This document shows, piece after piece, positions 10,840 through 22,305 of a DNA stretch of 64,000 bases; within the stretch, counting starts at the first letter, position 1; every line of letters starts with the position of its first letter. Under the pieces are notes generated by a model. That model worked only from the letters and a program-made list of their open reading frames with translations, ran no database searches and was not told where the DNA came from. The position numbers and the translations under genes were made by a program. The DNA is from Monarcha castaneiventris obscurior (Eukaryota; Chordata; Aves; Passeriformes; Monarchidae): positions 806,001 through 870,000 of the forward strand of contig JAMPIT010000699.1 of assembly GCA_026261815.1 (NCBI GenBank), given 5' to 3'.

Positions 10840-11960
10840 GCTGTGAGTGAGAAAAATGGCCCAGGCTCTGCCTCTGCACTGACTCATGGATGGTGGGAAA
10901 TGCTCTGTGACGTGGCTGGAACGATGGAAAAAGGACAATTGGCAGCACAGAGGAAAACCCATCAGGGCTGCTGGACTGGGACAGGTAGGGAAATTGGCTG
11001 TGAAAGTCCCTCCTATGGATGCTCACGTACCCAAGAGTCAGGCACTGAAGAGCATCGCAACAACAGACAGGGGGATCGGGCTGCCAGGATTGAAGTGTCT
11101 CAGGTGGAGATGGACAGGCCACACAAGGGTGAGTTATTTCTGGCTAGATGGGCCCAGGACATCTCAGGTCATCGGGGCAGAGATGCAACCTCCAGATGGG
11201 CTCATGACTGAGGGGTGGATTTAACCATGGACACCATCTCCAGGTTATCCATGACTGTGGAACATGTGCTGTGATCCAGCAGGGCCAAGTGGTTAAAGCC
11301 CCTGTGGTGTGGGGGATGATGGTGGAAAGACCAATCTGGGGGGGCCTGGCAGAGCAATGACATCACAGTGCCACAGATCTGCCAGGGCAAGTGCTGCTGC
11401 TGACAATGGTGGGAACAACCCCTGCATGGATGGAGACGCACCCTGCGCCTTACGGCACTGCCCAGAACACCATCCTGGGCCTGGAAAAGCAAGGCCTGTG
11501 GGGATAGGGCCCCCAGAAAGAACTGAGTCAGATAGTGGGACTCATTTCCCAAACAGCCTCATGGACACCTGGGCCAGAGAGCACGGGATCAAGTGGGGGT
11601 TCCATATTCCCTGTCAGACACCAGCCCTGGGAAAGCTGAACAGTGCAAGGGACTGCTAAAAACCACCTTGAAAGCAATGGGTGATGGGACCTTCAAACTT
11701 TGGGAGCTGCATTTAGTGAGGGCCACCTGGTCATTGAAGACCTGAGGCTCCAACAATCGAGCTGACCCTGCCCAATCAAAGCCTCCATGTGCCACAGAAG
11801 GGGATAAAGTCCCCATGGTGACTATGACAAATGTGTTAGGGAAGACAGTTTGGATCAGTCCTGCCTCAAGCAAAGGCAAAACCATCCCTGGGATTGTTTT
11901 TGCTCAAGGGCCTGGGTGCACTTGATGTGAGATGCAGAGAGTCAGTAAATATGATGTGTC
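10840..11960 (+). pseudogene. ERV RNase H-integrase remnant
   Basis: Several frames together show the tail of a retroviral RNase H and then an integrase. RWKKDNW and NNRQGDRAARI are RNase H-like. They are followed by an integrase zinc-domain remnant (SGHRGRDATSRWAHD), the core motif around ESDSGTHFPN (normally S-D-N-G-T-H-F, second catalytic Asp) and WAREHGIKWGFHIP. Near the end come TNVLGKTVWISP and GIVFAQGPGCT, a C-terminal module. Frameshifts and stops are frequent. Class is uncertain; a class III or related avian ERV is the best guess. No LTR is attached. Confidence 0.65.
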
Positions 11961-12258
11961 CCTCAAGGGGATGTGATTTTAGGGTGAGAACAGTCTGCAG
12001 CTTTGAACTGTGTAACACTGGGTGCTGAATGACACTGCCACTGTTTGCCATAACTGCCATGGCCAAGGAGGCTGGACGGCTCCAGACACACCAGTGGTGA
12101 GCTCCCGCTGCAGCCACCAGCCGACAGCACAGCAGCCCTGCTGCCCTGGGAGACATCAAGGATGGACAGAACCCACAGTCGTGGGCTAAATGAACTCAAC
12201 AGACATCTTGGAGGAATGGCCATTGAGTTTGGAAATGACACTCGTGCTTGTATATATA
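11961..12258. other. No recognised feature
   Basis: Nothing beyond possible further ERV debris is seen here. Confidence 0.3.
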
Positions 12259-13226
12259 TGTGTTATGAGTTACGAAACGACATGGAGTCTCCAGGCAGGT
12301 GCAGAAGGGAGCTCATTTATTGCAAAAAACTGGCCTTCTTCTTTAGCAATTAGGTCTTTATCAGTATTCCTTTAAAACACAACAAATATAATTTAACCAA
12401 CCAATATAAACCATGATGTGAACATGTGATGGTTATAGAATTTGCTTTCTACGGTTACATAACTTGTCTTCCACCTCTATCCTAGCTGAGTCACTCCCAG
12501 AATCGTCTTCTACTTAGCCAAAGTAACAGGAGTGAGCCATGATTTTACAGGGGGAACAAGGCCTTAATTTTGTAAAGTTTTACCTATCTGCATGTCTTGG
12601 GGTGACTCTATGATGTGTATCCCCTATCACGGCTCTATGCCAAAAACTTAATTTTGTGCCTTTAAACTGAGCTTGACAGGGGAGAGGAAAAAAAAAAACT
12701 AAATGAACTTTTCAAAGCAAGTTCCCAAGGACACAGAGATAGAGACAGCTCTGCATTCTCCAGAGGCTGCAGGAGCACGGGGGGGGAGCACCCTGCCTGT
12801 CTCTTCAGCCAGTTTTTGGGTTTTTTTCCTTTTTTCCTCCGGCGTGTTTCCTAGGACTTTGGTGAGGTTTTTTATTTCTTCTTTTCTCTTTGGGACTGTT
12901 TCAACAACATCAGAACACATCAGGAGAACTTCTCTTCAGGCCCGGAGGGGGCCTAAGGCCACCCCCCACGCCAGCTCCGAGAAGGAGGGACCATACCTAC
13001 AAGAGGACTCTGTAATTTCTTCCCAGGTTTTCTTGTTATAGTGAGGGGTTTTGCTATTTAGTATTGTTTTTTTTCCCGTGTGTTTGTTAATAAATAGGTT
13101 TTATCTCTTTCACTTTCCTTCGAGGGATTCCTTTCCCGAACCTGGTGGGGGGAAGGGTAGTCGTGACTTGCCTTTCTCCCAGAGGATATATTGCTAGATT
13201 CTGGCCAAAACTGGCACACTGCAACA
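12259..13226 (-). repeat. Possible older minus-strand LTR split by a younger LTR
   Basis: Excluding the younger LTR (12,593-13,218 plus its duplicated CTGCA), the flanks read TGTGTTATGAG on the left and ...CTGCAACA on the right, so a minus-strand LTR of about 340 bases would run TGTTGCAG...ACA. A minus-strand AATAAA lies near 12,313. The flanking tatata / tatatt could be a target duplication but is low-complexity. Confidence 0.35.
12593..13218 (+). mobile_element. Solo LTR, family shared with 52,806-59,766; TSD CTGCA
   Basis: It begins TGTCTTGGGGTGAC and ends CTGGCACA. It is flanked by CTGCA at 12,588-12,592 and 13,219-13,223. AATAAA is at 13,089-13,094. A second copy of the same LTR starts at 52,806 and resumes at 59,233 after a large insertion, which gives independent confirmation of both ends. 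Confidence 0.88.
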
Positions 13227-13699
13227 TATATTTGTATATATATGTGTATGTATGTATATAATTGGAAGGTGTCAGATCTGGGCATGGGTAGATGGTAAAC
13301 AGTAAAGGATGAGAAATGCCCTGGTTCCAGCCAGCACAGAGTTAAGGTTTGCAGTTGCCAGGAGGGGCTTGGCCATGACCCAGAGGTTGTTCTCTATCAC
13401 CTCACATTAAGGAATTTCTTTCCCAGGGCAGGGCTGTGGTGCAATACGTCCTGCAGAAGGAGTCTGGAGCAGCCCAAGGCTTTGTGTGCCCAGGCAGAGG
13501 CAGGCAGGACACAGAGCTGCCAGCAAAGGAAGGGGCCAGCGAGCTGGGGCTGCCGGGGGGATGCCGACAGCCTGCAGGGACAGAGGCGCAGGGCAGGGAC
13601 ACCGTGGGACAGCCTGGGCTGCAGAGGGCACAGGGATGGGCAGCAGCTGCAAGGCCCTGCCAGAGCCAACTTGTGCAGCCCTTTGGCCACGGCTGCTGG
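13227..13699. other. AT dinucleotide-rich patch, then GC-rich unassigned sequence
   Basis: About 13,227-13,262 is an impure TATG/TA repeat. From about 13,400 the DNA becomes GC-rich with long overlapping frames on both strands that show no domain. Confidence 0.4.
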
Positions 13700-13905
13700 C
13701 CCTGGCCCTGAGGCCAGGAGGGGACAAGTGACCCTTGCAGCCCTGGGGCCTCAGTGCCCCCTTGTCCCTGCTCAGCAGCCTGGCAGGGGCTGCCCCATGG
13801 ACCTGCCTTTGCAACTGCACATCCCCACATCCCAGTGCTCCGGGAAGAGCCCTGAGCACTGAGGGAGGGACAGGATCTGCCTTGCCAGGGGATGGGGCAA
13901 GAGCC
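13700..13905. repeat. GC-rich low-copy repeat (inverted copy of 7,390-7,600)
   Basis: Reverse-complement counterpart of 7,390-7,600, sharing gaggg-gacaggatctgcctt and ggggcctcagtgccccc in mirrored order. It ends where the inverted duplication arm starts. Confidence 0.6.
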
Positions 13906-13999
13906 CTGTGGGGAGAGAAAAGGGGGTGACACCAGGATGGGGGGGGGGGAACACACGCTCTGGGGGGCACACGCACGGCCCCTGGGGACTCCCCCTCAC

Positions 14000-14093
14000 C
14001 TTCTCCCACAGCACCAGGAGGATGAACCCCAACATGGAGCCCCCAACCCCGGCAGCATCTTGAGGGGTGGGGTCTGGCGGCAGCTTTGGGGGC
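14000..14093 (-). pseudogene. MHC class II B transmembrane-exon-like fragment (left arm)
   Basis: A 94-base segment bounded by a plausible acceptor (cccccccag) and donor (aag|gtgagg). Its text aagatgctgccgggg, then gttcatcctcctggtgctg, resembles the class II beta-chain exon encoding KML-T-G-(V/I)-G-G-F and a membrane helix. The hydrophobic reading GGSMLGFILLVLW is in a different frame from KML, as if one base were deleted. It lies on the opposite strand from the beta-1-like fragment 330 bases away. Moderate confidence: short sequence, no intact neighbour exon. Confidence 0.45.
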
Positions 14094-14424
14094 CTGGGGG
14101 GGTCACAGGTGCCCAAAAACCCCCTCCCAGCCCCACAGCCACTCCTGGACCCCTCAGACCACCCCACAGCTCCCAGCCAGGACCACCCCCCCAACCACTC
14201 CCTGCAACAGAAATTACCCCAAGAACCACCAAAACTCCATTCCTTCTCCTCCAAATTCTCTCCAAGCCACACAGTATTGCCAGGACGCCAAAAACTCCCT
14301 CACACCCTCACCACCCTCTAAGTCCCCCAAACATCTTCCCAGAACCACAAATGCCCTCAAGAGCCACAGAAGCCCCTCCCAATCCCCCCAAGAACCTCTA
14401 AACCCCTCCCAGCCCTCCATGGCA

Positions 14425-14635
14425 CTGACCAGGAGAGCTTGGTGGACAGGAACATCCCCAGCTGGGAGCAGCTCAGGCACTTCAGTAGTGATTTGGGCAT
14501 GGTTTGGGGGGCACACCCCAAATGGGGAGACCCAGGCCAGGGACTGAGACAGACAACCGCAATTCCTGGAGAACAGACGGGCTCAGGTGGAAACATTCTG
14601 CCAGCACAACTACGAGATTTGTGGCCCTGTCCACC
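14425..14635 (+). pseudogene. MHC class II B beta-1 domain fragment (left arm)
   Basis: Two frames together show the second half of the antigen-binding beta-1 domain. SWEQLRHFSSDLGMV corresponds to the strand with H-F-D-S-D-(V/L)-G. After a frame change comes PQFLENRRAQVETFCQHNYE, the helix end with the conserved Cys-(R/Q)-H-N-Y-(E/G). A TGA stands where family members have Trp (before DRQPQFLE). Frameshift and stop make it non-functional. No first half, beta-2 domain or signal peptide is adjacent. Confidence 0.75.
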
Positions 14636-14799
14636 CAGCCTGGGAGGCCCCAGAACACCCAAATCCTCACAAATATTCCCCTGAACCAACCCCAAATTCA
14701 CCCCCAAATCCTGGTAAATGGTGCAGCTTTAGATCTCTTTGTTTAATTTCTTTGTTTTTGTCCCAGTCCTCATTGTTTTGACAGGGCAAAGATGGAAAT

Positions 14800-14855
14800 T
14801 ATTTATGTTGGAAAAGACCTTCAAGATCATCCAGTGTTGCTTGATGCCACCAGAA
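14800..14855 (-). repeat. Short CR1-like remnant
   Basis: The words tgttggaaaagaccttcaag and atcatcc match the 3' portion of CR1 LINEs and resemble the CR1 at 62,440-62,480 in the same orientation. A mirrored copy lies at 46,773-46,828 in the right arm. Confidence 0.45.
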
Positions 14856-15034
14856 GAAACAATTGGACAGAGTAGGTGAGAATGTTTGGGCTGTAAAGTC
14901 AACAAATCAGCTCTTCCCAACGAATTTCTGATTTCAGAGTCCAAATGGATGTTCTGGCCCCTGCGTTCACCCAGGTGCCTACGGGGATCCAGGAGGATGT
15001 GGAGAGCACCAGCCAGGGGTCTTCCCCAACTGGA

Positions 15035-16148
<1,114 letters not shown>

Positions 16149-16348
16149 CTAGAAGTCACCGGGCATCTGGTGTCCATAAAAATCTCCCAAATATCAAGAT
16201 TCAGCCCTGAAAAAGCCTTCTATGAGTTCCCCTTCTCTGGTCCCTCCCCTTTGGTGTTCCCCCCTGTCCCAGCTGCTGGGGGTCACACTTGTATTGGGGG
16301 TCCTCTTTCTACTTGGTCCCCACCCTCCCCAAGCTGCTGCAAGTCCCA

Positions 16349-16863
16349 AGGGACAGGATCTGCCTTGCCAGGGGCTGGGTCTCAGGCCTTGGCCCTTTGC
16401 ATTCATGAAACATACATGGGTTTGCTCAGCACCAGAGACTCCTTTCCCTTGCTGTCCCCACCTGCCATCACTGCCTCCAGAGTTCTACTCTGACTGGAAC
16501 CTGGGGACACTTTCTCAGTCGTGTCTCTCACAGGGATCTATTTAAAGTGCAAAAAACTTCAGTGTTTCAATGTCACTTTGAGTTCTTGAGAAGTTTTTTG
16601 AGCCCACTCTGAGGGACTGAGTCTGATGTAAAGAGCAGCAAAGCCCCGAGAGGGTCATTAAAGTCCTTGTGCTGTGTCTGTGCTGCTGAGCTGGGCCGGG
16701 CTCCTGGCACAGAGGCAGCTCCTGGCAAGCGGCAGCGCTGCAGAGAGACAGCTCTGGCCAGGAGCAGCTCCTGTGCACAGCCCAGCAGGGCTGGGGCACT
16801 GCCTGCAGCCAGCCCGGGCACAGCACAGAGTGGTTGTTTGAAGTCATTGAGCAGCTACAGCAT
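16349..16863. other. GC-rich sequence without recognised gene
   Basis: It holds part of the low-copy repeat also seen at 7.4 and 13.8 kb (gggacaggatctgccttgcc) and a CTGG/CAGC-rich stretch at 16,680-16,820. No coding signal is recognised. Confidence 0.4.
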
Positions 16864-17232
16864 CATAGAGGGGACTGTGTGACATCACAGAGCAAGCTGT
16901 GACATCACAGTGCGGCTGTATGATATCACAGTGTGGGCTGTGTGATATCACCGAGTGGGTTGTTGCATCACAGAGCAGGCTGTGACATCACAGGCTGGTG
17001 GTGTGACATCATAGAGCTGGATATGACATTGTAGGGTGTGCTATGAGATCACAGAGCAGACTCTGCCATCACAGAGGGCAGCTGTGTGACATCGCAGTGC
17101 AGACTGTGACATCACAGAGCGGGCTGTGACATCACACGTTGCTTTTGTGACATCATAGAGCAGGCTGTGACACAGAGTGTGTCATGACATCACAGCATGG
17201 GCTGTGAGATCATAGAGCAGACTCTGCCATCA
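16864..17232. repeat. TGACATCACAG minisatellite
   Basis: About fifteen units of 20-28 bases of the form tgtgacatcacagagc(a/g)ggc. The reverse-complement family (gatgtcacacagcc) fills 49,496-50,790. Confidence 0.9.
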
Positions 17233-17239
17233 GGTGGAG

Positions 17240-17656
17240 GCCAAGCCCCAGCCCAGGAGGACAAAGCCTGACATGAAGCCCCTGACCTCCATCAGCATCC
17301 TGGGGGAGGCGTCCGGCAGTGGCTGCTGGGAAGGGACCAGGATGGAGTGGAACTCTGGGATACACCGGGCCCAGGACTGGGACCCACTGGGAGCAGGATC
17401 AGAGCACACTGGGACCCAGCAGGACCAGAAGTGGGGCAACAGGGATCGTGGTGGGAGCAACTGGGATTGACTGAGCATGACTGGGATCATACTGGTGGAA
17501 ACTGGACCCTTATTGGGGCAGCTGGGTGTGACTGGGAATGACTATGAGTATGCTGAGGGCAACTGGGGTGTACTGGGAGTGTCTGTAACCATACTGGGGG
17601 TGACTGAGTCTACATGGGGGGCACCTGGGATTGATTGGGACCATGCTGGGGAAAAC
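17240..17656. repeat. ACTGGGA minisatellite, first block
   Basis: Units built on actgggatca(t/c)actggg, about 15 or 30 bases long, diverging at the edges. Related arrays lie at 18,733-19,500 in the same orientation, and in reverse complement at 30,490-30,995 and 43,264-43,920. Confidence 0.85.
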
Positions 17657-17658
17657 TG

Positions 17659-18020
17659 TGTAGGGATCCGAGAGGAGAGAGTGTCACCCTGGTTTTCACA
17701 GTGCTCCATGTTTTTACTTTTGTAGTAGAAGTTCTCATGCTCTTTCTATAAACATAGCTCTTGTTTTTCTAACCGGCTAAGAATGTTTACTGAACTTTCT
17801 GATAGTTGCTCATTCTTTCTCCAAGGCGGAGAAAGGTGATAGACTGTGTTCCTATCCTGTAAAATGCTAGAGGTGTTAACCTCATCCACCAATGTATGAT
17901 TGTCTTAGAAGAGGTATAAAAGTGTGATAATAAAGGCAGGCCCCCCTTTGGCTCTACCGGGTGGCTGACCTGCTCCTAGCCTGCTGTTGAGTCCGCGTGT
18001 TCGTGTCCGAAACTGCGACA
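17659..18020 (+). repeat. LTR inserted in the minisatellite
   Basis: A complete-looking LTR: it starts TGTAGGGATCC and ends ACTGCGACA, with TATAAAAG at 17,915-17,922 and AATAAA at 17,929-17,934. The short TATA-to-polyA spacing resembles the other class II-like LTRs here. No target duplication directly abuts its right end. Confidence 0.6.
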
Positions 18021-18732
18021 GAGAGAGCTTCAGTAATTAGTGGTGGATTTGATTTACAGCCTTGGAAGAAACTTGGTCTGGCGTAATTAACAGAGATTCA
18101 TAGTCGTTAAGTAAGAGAAATGTAAGCCTAGGTTTCTATAGTTATAAGCAGAATTATATTGGGTGTTATGGTGGAGGGCTTAGAGTATAACAATATGATT
18201 TTGTAATATAAGTTAAGGATTTAGATGTTAGAGTGGAAGTACATAGGGGTACGTGACATGACAGGTCATTGGCTGAAAGACCTCTGCATTGCAGTGGAGA
18301 GAAATTATAGCTGATAGGTCAATAGGTCAAAACAAAGTTTCGTTTTAAGTGTCTATTGGATTAGAAAGTTATAAAAAGCTGTGTAACTTTGTGGTCTTGT
18401 GACTATTCGCCATTTTGGAGGTGTGTTGCTTAGACCCTTATGTCTTACAACTAATACTTGTTTGTTGTTTTTAGTAATAAACCTCCTTAAACGCTGATAG
18501 TACCATCTCTTTAATTAATAAGTCCGACGCGTGGAGCTGTGCCGGGGAACAGCACTTTAGAGCAAGAATTTACGGCTTCTGAGAGTTGCTCTGATAAGCC
18601 AGAGATTTATAGCCAGAGCGACTAAGGAAGAGCTCCGTGCCCCTCAAAAAGGGGTCCGAAACACCAACAAATCCAGCAGCCCCCCAAAGACAGCAGGCAG
18701 GGAGCCAGAAAACATAAACAAGTACATAAACA
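18021..18732 (+). repeat. Second LTR-like module of the same insertion
   Basis: It has its own TATA-like gttataaaaag near 18,370 and AATAAA at 18,476-18,481. The whole 17,659-18,732 insertion is flanked by AACTG (17,654-17,658 and 18,733-18,737), but this word is also part of the host minisatellite unit. It could be a second LTR of another family or a rearranged internal region. Confidence 0.4.
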
Positions 18733-19500
18733 AACTGGATTAAACTGGGGTCTTACTTGGAATGACTGGGTCTATGCTAGGGGCAACTGAGAGCAACTGG
18801 GATCACACTGGGAGGAACTGGAAGCAACTAGGACCATGCTGGGGACAACTGGGATCATATTGAGAGCAACTGGGACTACAGCAAGGGTGACTGGGGTCAT
18901 ACTGGGATCATACTGAAAGTGACTAGTAGCATGCTGAGGGCAACTGGGACCGTGTTGGGGCAACTGGGATATACAAGGAGTGACTCGAATCATGCTGGAG
19001 TTGACTGTGAGTGGCAGTGAGCAACTGGATTAATGTTGGAAGTTGCTGGGAGCAACAGGAAGTGAGTGGAAGCACAGTGGGGGCAAGTGGGATATACTGG
19101 GAGAGACTAGGAGAGACTGGGATCACAGAGGAACCATAAAAGAAGTTCCTGGAATAATAGTGGGAGTATCTGGGAGTGACTGGGACCATACTGGGTGACT
19201 GGGAGCAACTGGGACCATGCTGGGGGCAAACGGCATCATACTGAGAGCAACTGGGTTCATACTGGAATCATACTGCGAAGGACTGGAGCCACAGTGGGAG
19301 TGACTGGGCATACTGGGGGTGACTGGAACTGTACTGGGAGTGGCAGGAACCATACTAGGAGTAAATGGGAACACCTGGGACCATGCTGGGATCATAGTGG
19401 GATCATACTGGAAGTGACTGGGATCATACTGGGGGTAACTGGGAGCCACAGGGCCCATGCTGGGAGTGACCTGGGACCCCCTGGGTGGAACTGGGGGCAC
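18733..19500. repeat. ACTGGGA minisatellite, second block
   Basis: Roughly 45 imperfect units (actgggatcat, ctgggagcaactggga, accatgctgggg). It continues the array interrupted at 17,657. Confidence 0.9.
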
Positions 19501-19523
19501 TGGCCCAGCTGGGGCTCAGGGTT

Positions 19524-19750
19524 GTTCTCCCCCAGGGCTGCCCCAGGTCCTGCTGCCACCCCCAACCCCACAGAGCCGAGGGACAGGAGACAGCTGAGGG
19601 ACACGGGACAGCCGAGGGACACGGGTCAGCTGAGGGACACGGGACAGCCAGGGAAGACGGCCTGGCCGAGGGACATGGGACAGGCAGGGAACACGGCCTG
19701 GCCCAGGGACACTGTGCTCCTGCACTTTGGGCTGTTGTGCCTGGGGCGCC
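19524..19750. repeat. GAGGGACACGGGACAGC minisatellite with flanking unique text
   Basis: After an acceptor-like tgttctcccccag comes a block of about ten 15-18-base units (gccgagggacacgggaca). The same block, with the same left flank, recurs at 27,304-27,467 and resumes at 28,071-28,135 after an LTR insertion, so it is a segmental duplication flanking the ERV. Confidence 0.7.
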
Positions 19751-19785
19751 TCAATCAAACAGGACAGGGGGCCAGGCAGATGCTC

Positions 19786-19851
19786 TGTGAGCTTACATTA
19801 TTTTATTCGCCTCATAGACTTACTGAGACATCAGAGACAATACAAGCTCGC
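19786..19851 (-). repeat. Left part of an older LTR that hosts the young ERV
   Basis: It starts TGTGAGC in window coordinates and has a minus-strand AATAAA (19,802-19,807). The remainder lies at 26,877-27,303, ending ...CCTACA. The young ERV and its TSD separate the two parts. Confidence 0.45.
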
Positions 19852-20192
19852 TGTCGCCCCTGAGGGCATGGTGATTTGTTCCAAGGGTATCAGCACGGCA
19901 GCGTGGCCTATCCCGACGCTACTCGGTCCACAAGACACTGACACCAATGTGGTGGATAGTCAAATGGCGTTTATTATCTTATCTCCTAAGGTTATATAGT
20001 CCAGGGGCTTCTCTAGTCAGGAAGGGGGGATTGTGGGATGGCTAGGGTTAGTATGGAGTGGAAAACTACTGGGGTTAGTAAAGCTACATTCCTAAGGTGA
20101 TACTTATCAGTGGGATGAAGGGGGGAGGGAGATTCCATGCTGTCCCTGCTTTCCGTCACACCACGTAATCTTCCGTTCGCCTGTCCCTCACA
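19852..20192 (-). repeat. 3' LTR of the young ERV
   Basis: 341 bases, TG...CA on the minus strand. The minus-strand TATA-like box is at 19,992-19,998 and AATAAA at 19,970-19,975. The close spacing implies a very short R region, as in avian leukosis-type LTRs. Confidence 0.93.
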
Positions 20193-20213
20193 TTTCCCCC
20201 CCCTTTCTTTAAA
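20193..20213 (-). other. Polypurine tract of the young ERV
   Basis: Reading on the minus strand, AAAGAAAGGGGGGGGGAAA abuts the U3 start TGTGAGGG; the number of G residues is approximate. This is the plus-strand priming site. Confidence 0.85.
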
Positions 20214-20352
20214 AAATGAATGAGGTAGTCATAGGTATAGGCACTGAAGTGAGGTAGTAGCTTAACAAGGGAAAAAGGGGTTTGGTGCACCTGAGTAAAT
20301 TTCGTAAGGCGAGGTAGAAAAGTCTTGCGACTGACAGTGTCTACAGTTTGGT

Positions 20353-22305
20353 TTACAGCATTTGTTGGCGGCCTAAAACCAGAATGTTGGCCCGCTCTAA
20401 ACGGGTCTGGATAAAAGAAACCAGTTTGTTCAGCAGGCACGGTCCAAAGGTAAAAGCTAAAAGCAACATTGCTAGTGGACTTACTAATGTGGAAATTAGT
20501 GTGGTGAGCCATGGTGACTGATTGAACCAGGACTCGAACCAGCTCTGCTGAGCTTCCCTGTCTTTCTGTCTCTGAGCCAGTCTATCTCGAAGTTCTGCCA
20601 TGGAGTCTCTGACAACTCCTGTGTGATCGGCGTAAAAGCAGCATTCCTCTTTCAAGGCAGCACACAAACTTCCTTGTTGCATGAACAAGAGGTCCAGTCC
20701 TCTCCTGTTCTGCAGAACTACTTCAGAGAGAGAGGAAACTGATTTCTCTAGAAAGGAGATGGATTTCTCGATCCTCTGCAGGTCCTCATCGATAGTCAGT
20801 TGTAGCTGAGACAGTCCTTGGTGTCGGGTCGCAAGAGCTGAGATACCTGTGGCTGTTCCAGCTGCTCCCAGGCCGAGCAACATTGCAATAGTTACACCTG
20901 TTATTAGTTCTCTTTTGTGGAGTCGGCCGGGTTTTTCAAAAAGGTTGTACACCTCTTCATCTGAGTGGTACAGGACCCTAGGGACAATTAGAACTTGAAC
21001 ACAGAAGTCAGTGGAATCATTGAATTTGGCAAGAGATACACAAGGACTCACTCCAGATCGCTGACAAACCCACATCCCAGATGCAGACGGAACCACCCAC
21101 TTATTCTTTTTGTTGGGCTTGGCTACTTTGGTGCAGATGTTGCCTTTCTTTGCTAAGGTCGCATTGCCAAAACATCTGCCCTTGCCCGTGACCTGACTCA
21201 GGGTGATTCCTCTGCGGGGAGTATCCCACCTGCACTGGTGAGGTGCGTCGGCTGTGGAGTAACTGAAAGGGATATCTAAAGCAACTCCTTCGTAAAAAGG
21301 AGGTTTGACATCATAGCAAAGCCAGCAGGAATCGGTTAGGTTCGGGTTGGATTCATTTAGGGATAAAAAGGTAGCTTTTAACATATGAAAAACTGGATCT
21401 GGGTCAGATCCGGTTAAACTTATTTGGGAAGTATCTGCATGACCGATTAGGGTATCAGTGACCTTTGTGGGCAAGGCTTTGGAGTGGGTTGTGTTTTTCC
21501 CTTTCAGCACATCTTTAATAACTTTGTTGGGCCCGACCGCCCTGGATGCTCGTGGCTGAAGCTTAATAATTCTCACATTTACCCACTCTTTTGACCCTTG
21601 AATGACTACTGTCCACGTCCTGCCTGTGGCCTAACTAGGGTGATTTGGCTGTAAAACGGTCATGTTATAGTCAGTGCACCTCCGAGATTTAGTGAATTTA
21701 TGACGGTTTCGGTAAAACTTTTTTTGGAAGATAGCAGGTTGCTTACAGCCGGTGGGTGCTCAGGTGAATTGTAAAAATTCATCGGGTCTTTGAGGCTCCC
21801 ACCCAGGTCCTGATGGTCTGGCGTCTGTAACAATGGTTTCACAGCCCCAGTATCCACAATACCCCCACCCCGGGTAATTGCAGTACTTCTTTCCTGGGTT
21901 TGAGGCTGGGCACCAATAGGATAGATGCATATGTGTAACACGAGGGGAATAGGGGTTTATTCTTGGCTTTCCAGGGAACAAATCAGTAACACGGATCACA
22001 AAAGATGGGGTGTTTGGTGTGGTGGTTTCTTTGAGCACCTTGTCATTTGACAGGTGTTGCATGACCCACCTGAACGGCTGATGAGAGTAATGGTTTGAGC
22101 TGGCTTGTCCTCTGGTAACAAGCCCTAACAGCAAAATTACACAGAAACACTGTTGACGTCTGGGTCTCGCCGGTACAGAACTCTTTGGTGCTGCTTGACG
22201 GCTTGGAGGTCTGTCACTTTCTTCTGGAACAGGGGTGTACGCATTACGGGGGCGTCTCACGAGCATGTCCTGCAAACAGAAACTCACAATTTTTATTAGT
22301 CTCAT
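20353..22305 (-). pseudogene. env: Gammaretrovirus-type envelope gene with SU frame breaks
   Basis: Envelope glycoprotein (surface SU plus transmembrane TM). The start at 22,305 overlaps the end of pol. A hydrophobic leader (CFCVILLLGLV) follows a basic N-terminus. The SU reading leaves frame near 21,760 and resumes in the original frame by 21,576, leaving a 407-codon open frame. Motifs in order: SU CWLC (after NLTDS), cleavage-site-like RLHKR, a Gly/Ala-rich fusion-peptide-like stretch (LLGLGAAGTATG), the conserved LQNRRGLDLL region, CX6CC (C-AALKEE-CC), and a membrane anchor (PLAMLLLAFTFGP). CWLC plus CX6CC is the gammaretrovirus/type-D pattern, unlike the alpha-like gag and pol beside it. 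Confidence 0.9.

Noticed and set aside
13402..14401. Long overlapping open frames on both strands (up to 200 codons)
   Set aside because: GC-rich repeat DNA gives such frames by chance; no domain is visible and the frames cross the edge of the inverted arm and the class II fragment.
16864..17232. Regular short repeats that might suggest a CRISPR-like array
   Set aside because: Units are contiguous and imperfect with no unique spacers, and the genome is avian; these are minisatellites.
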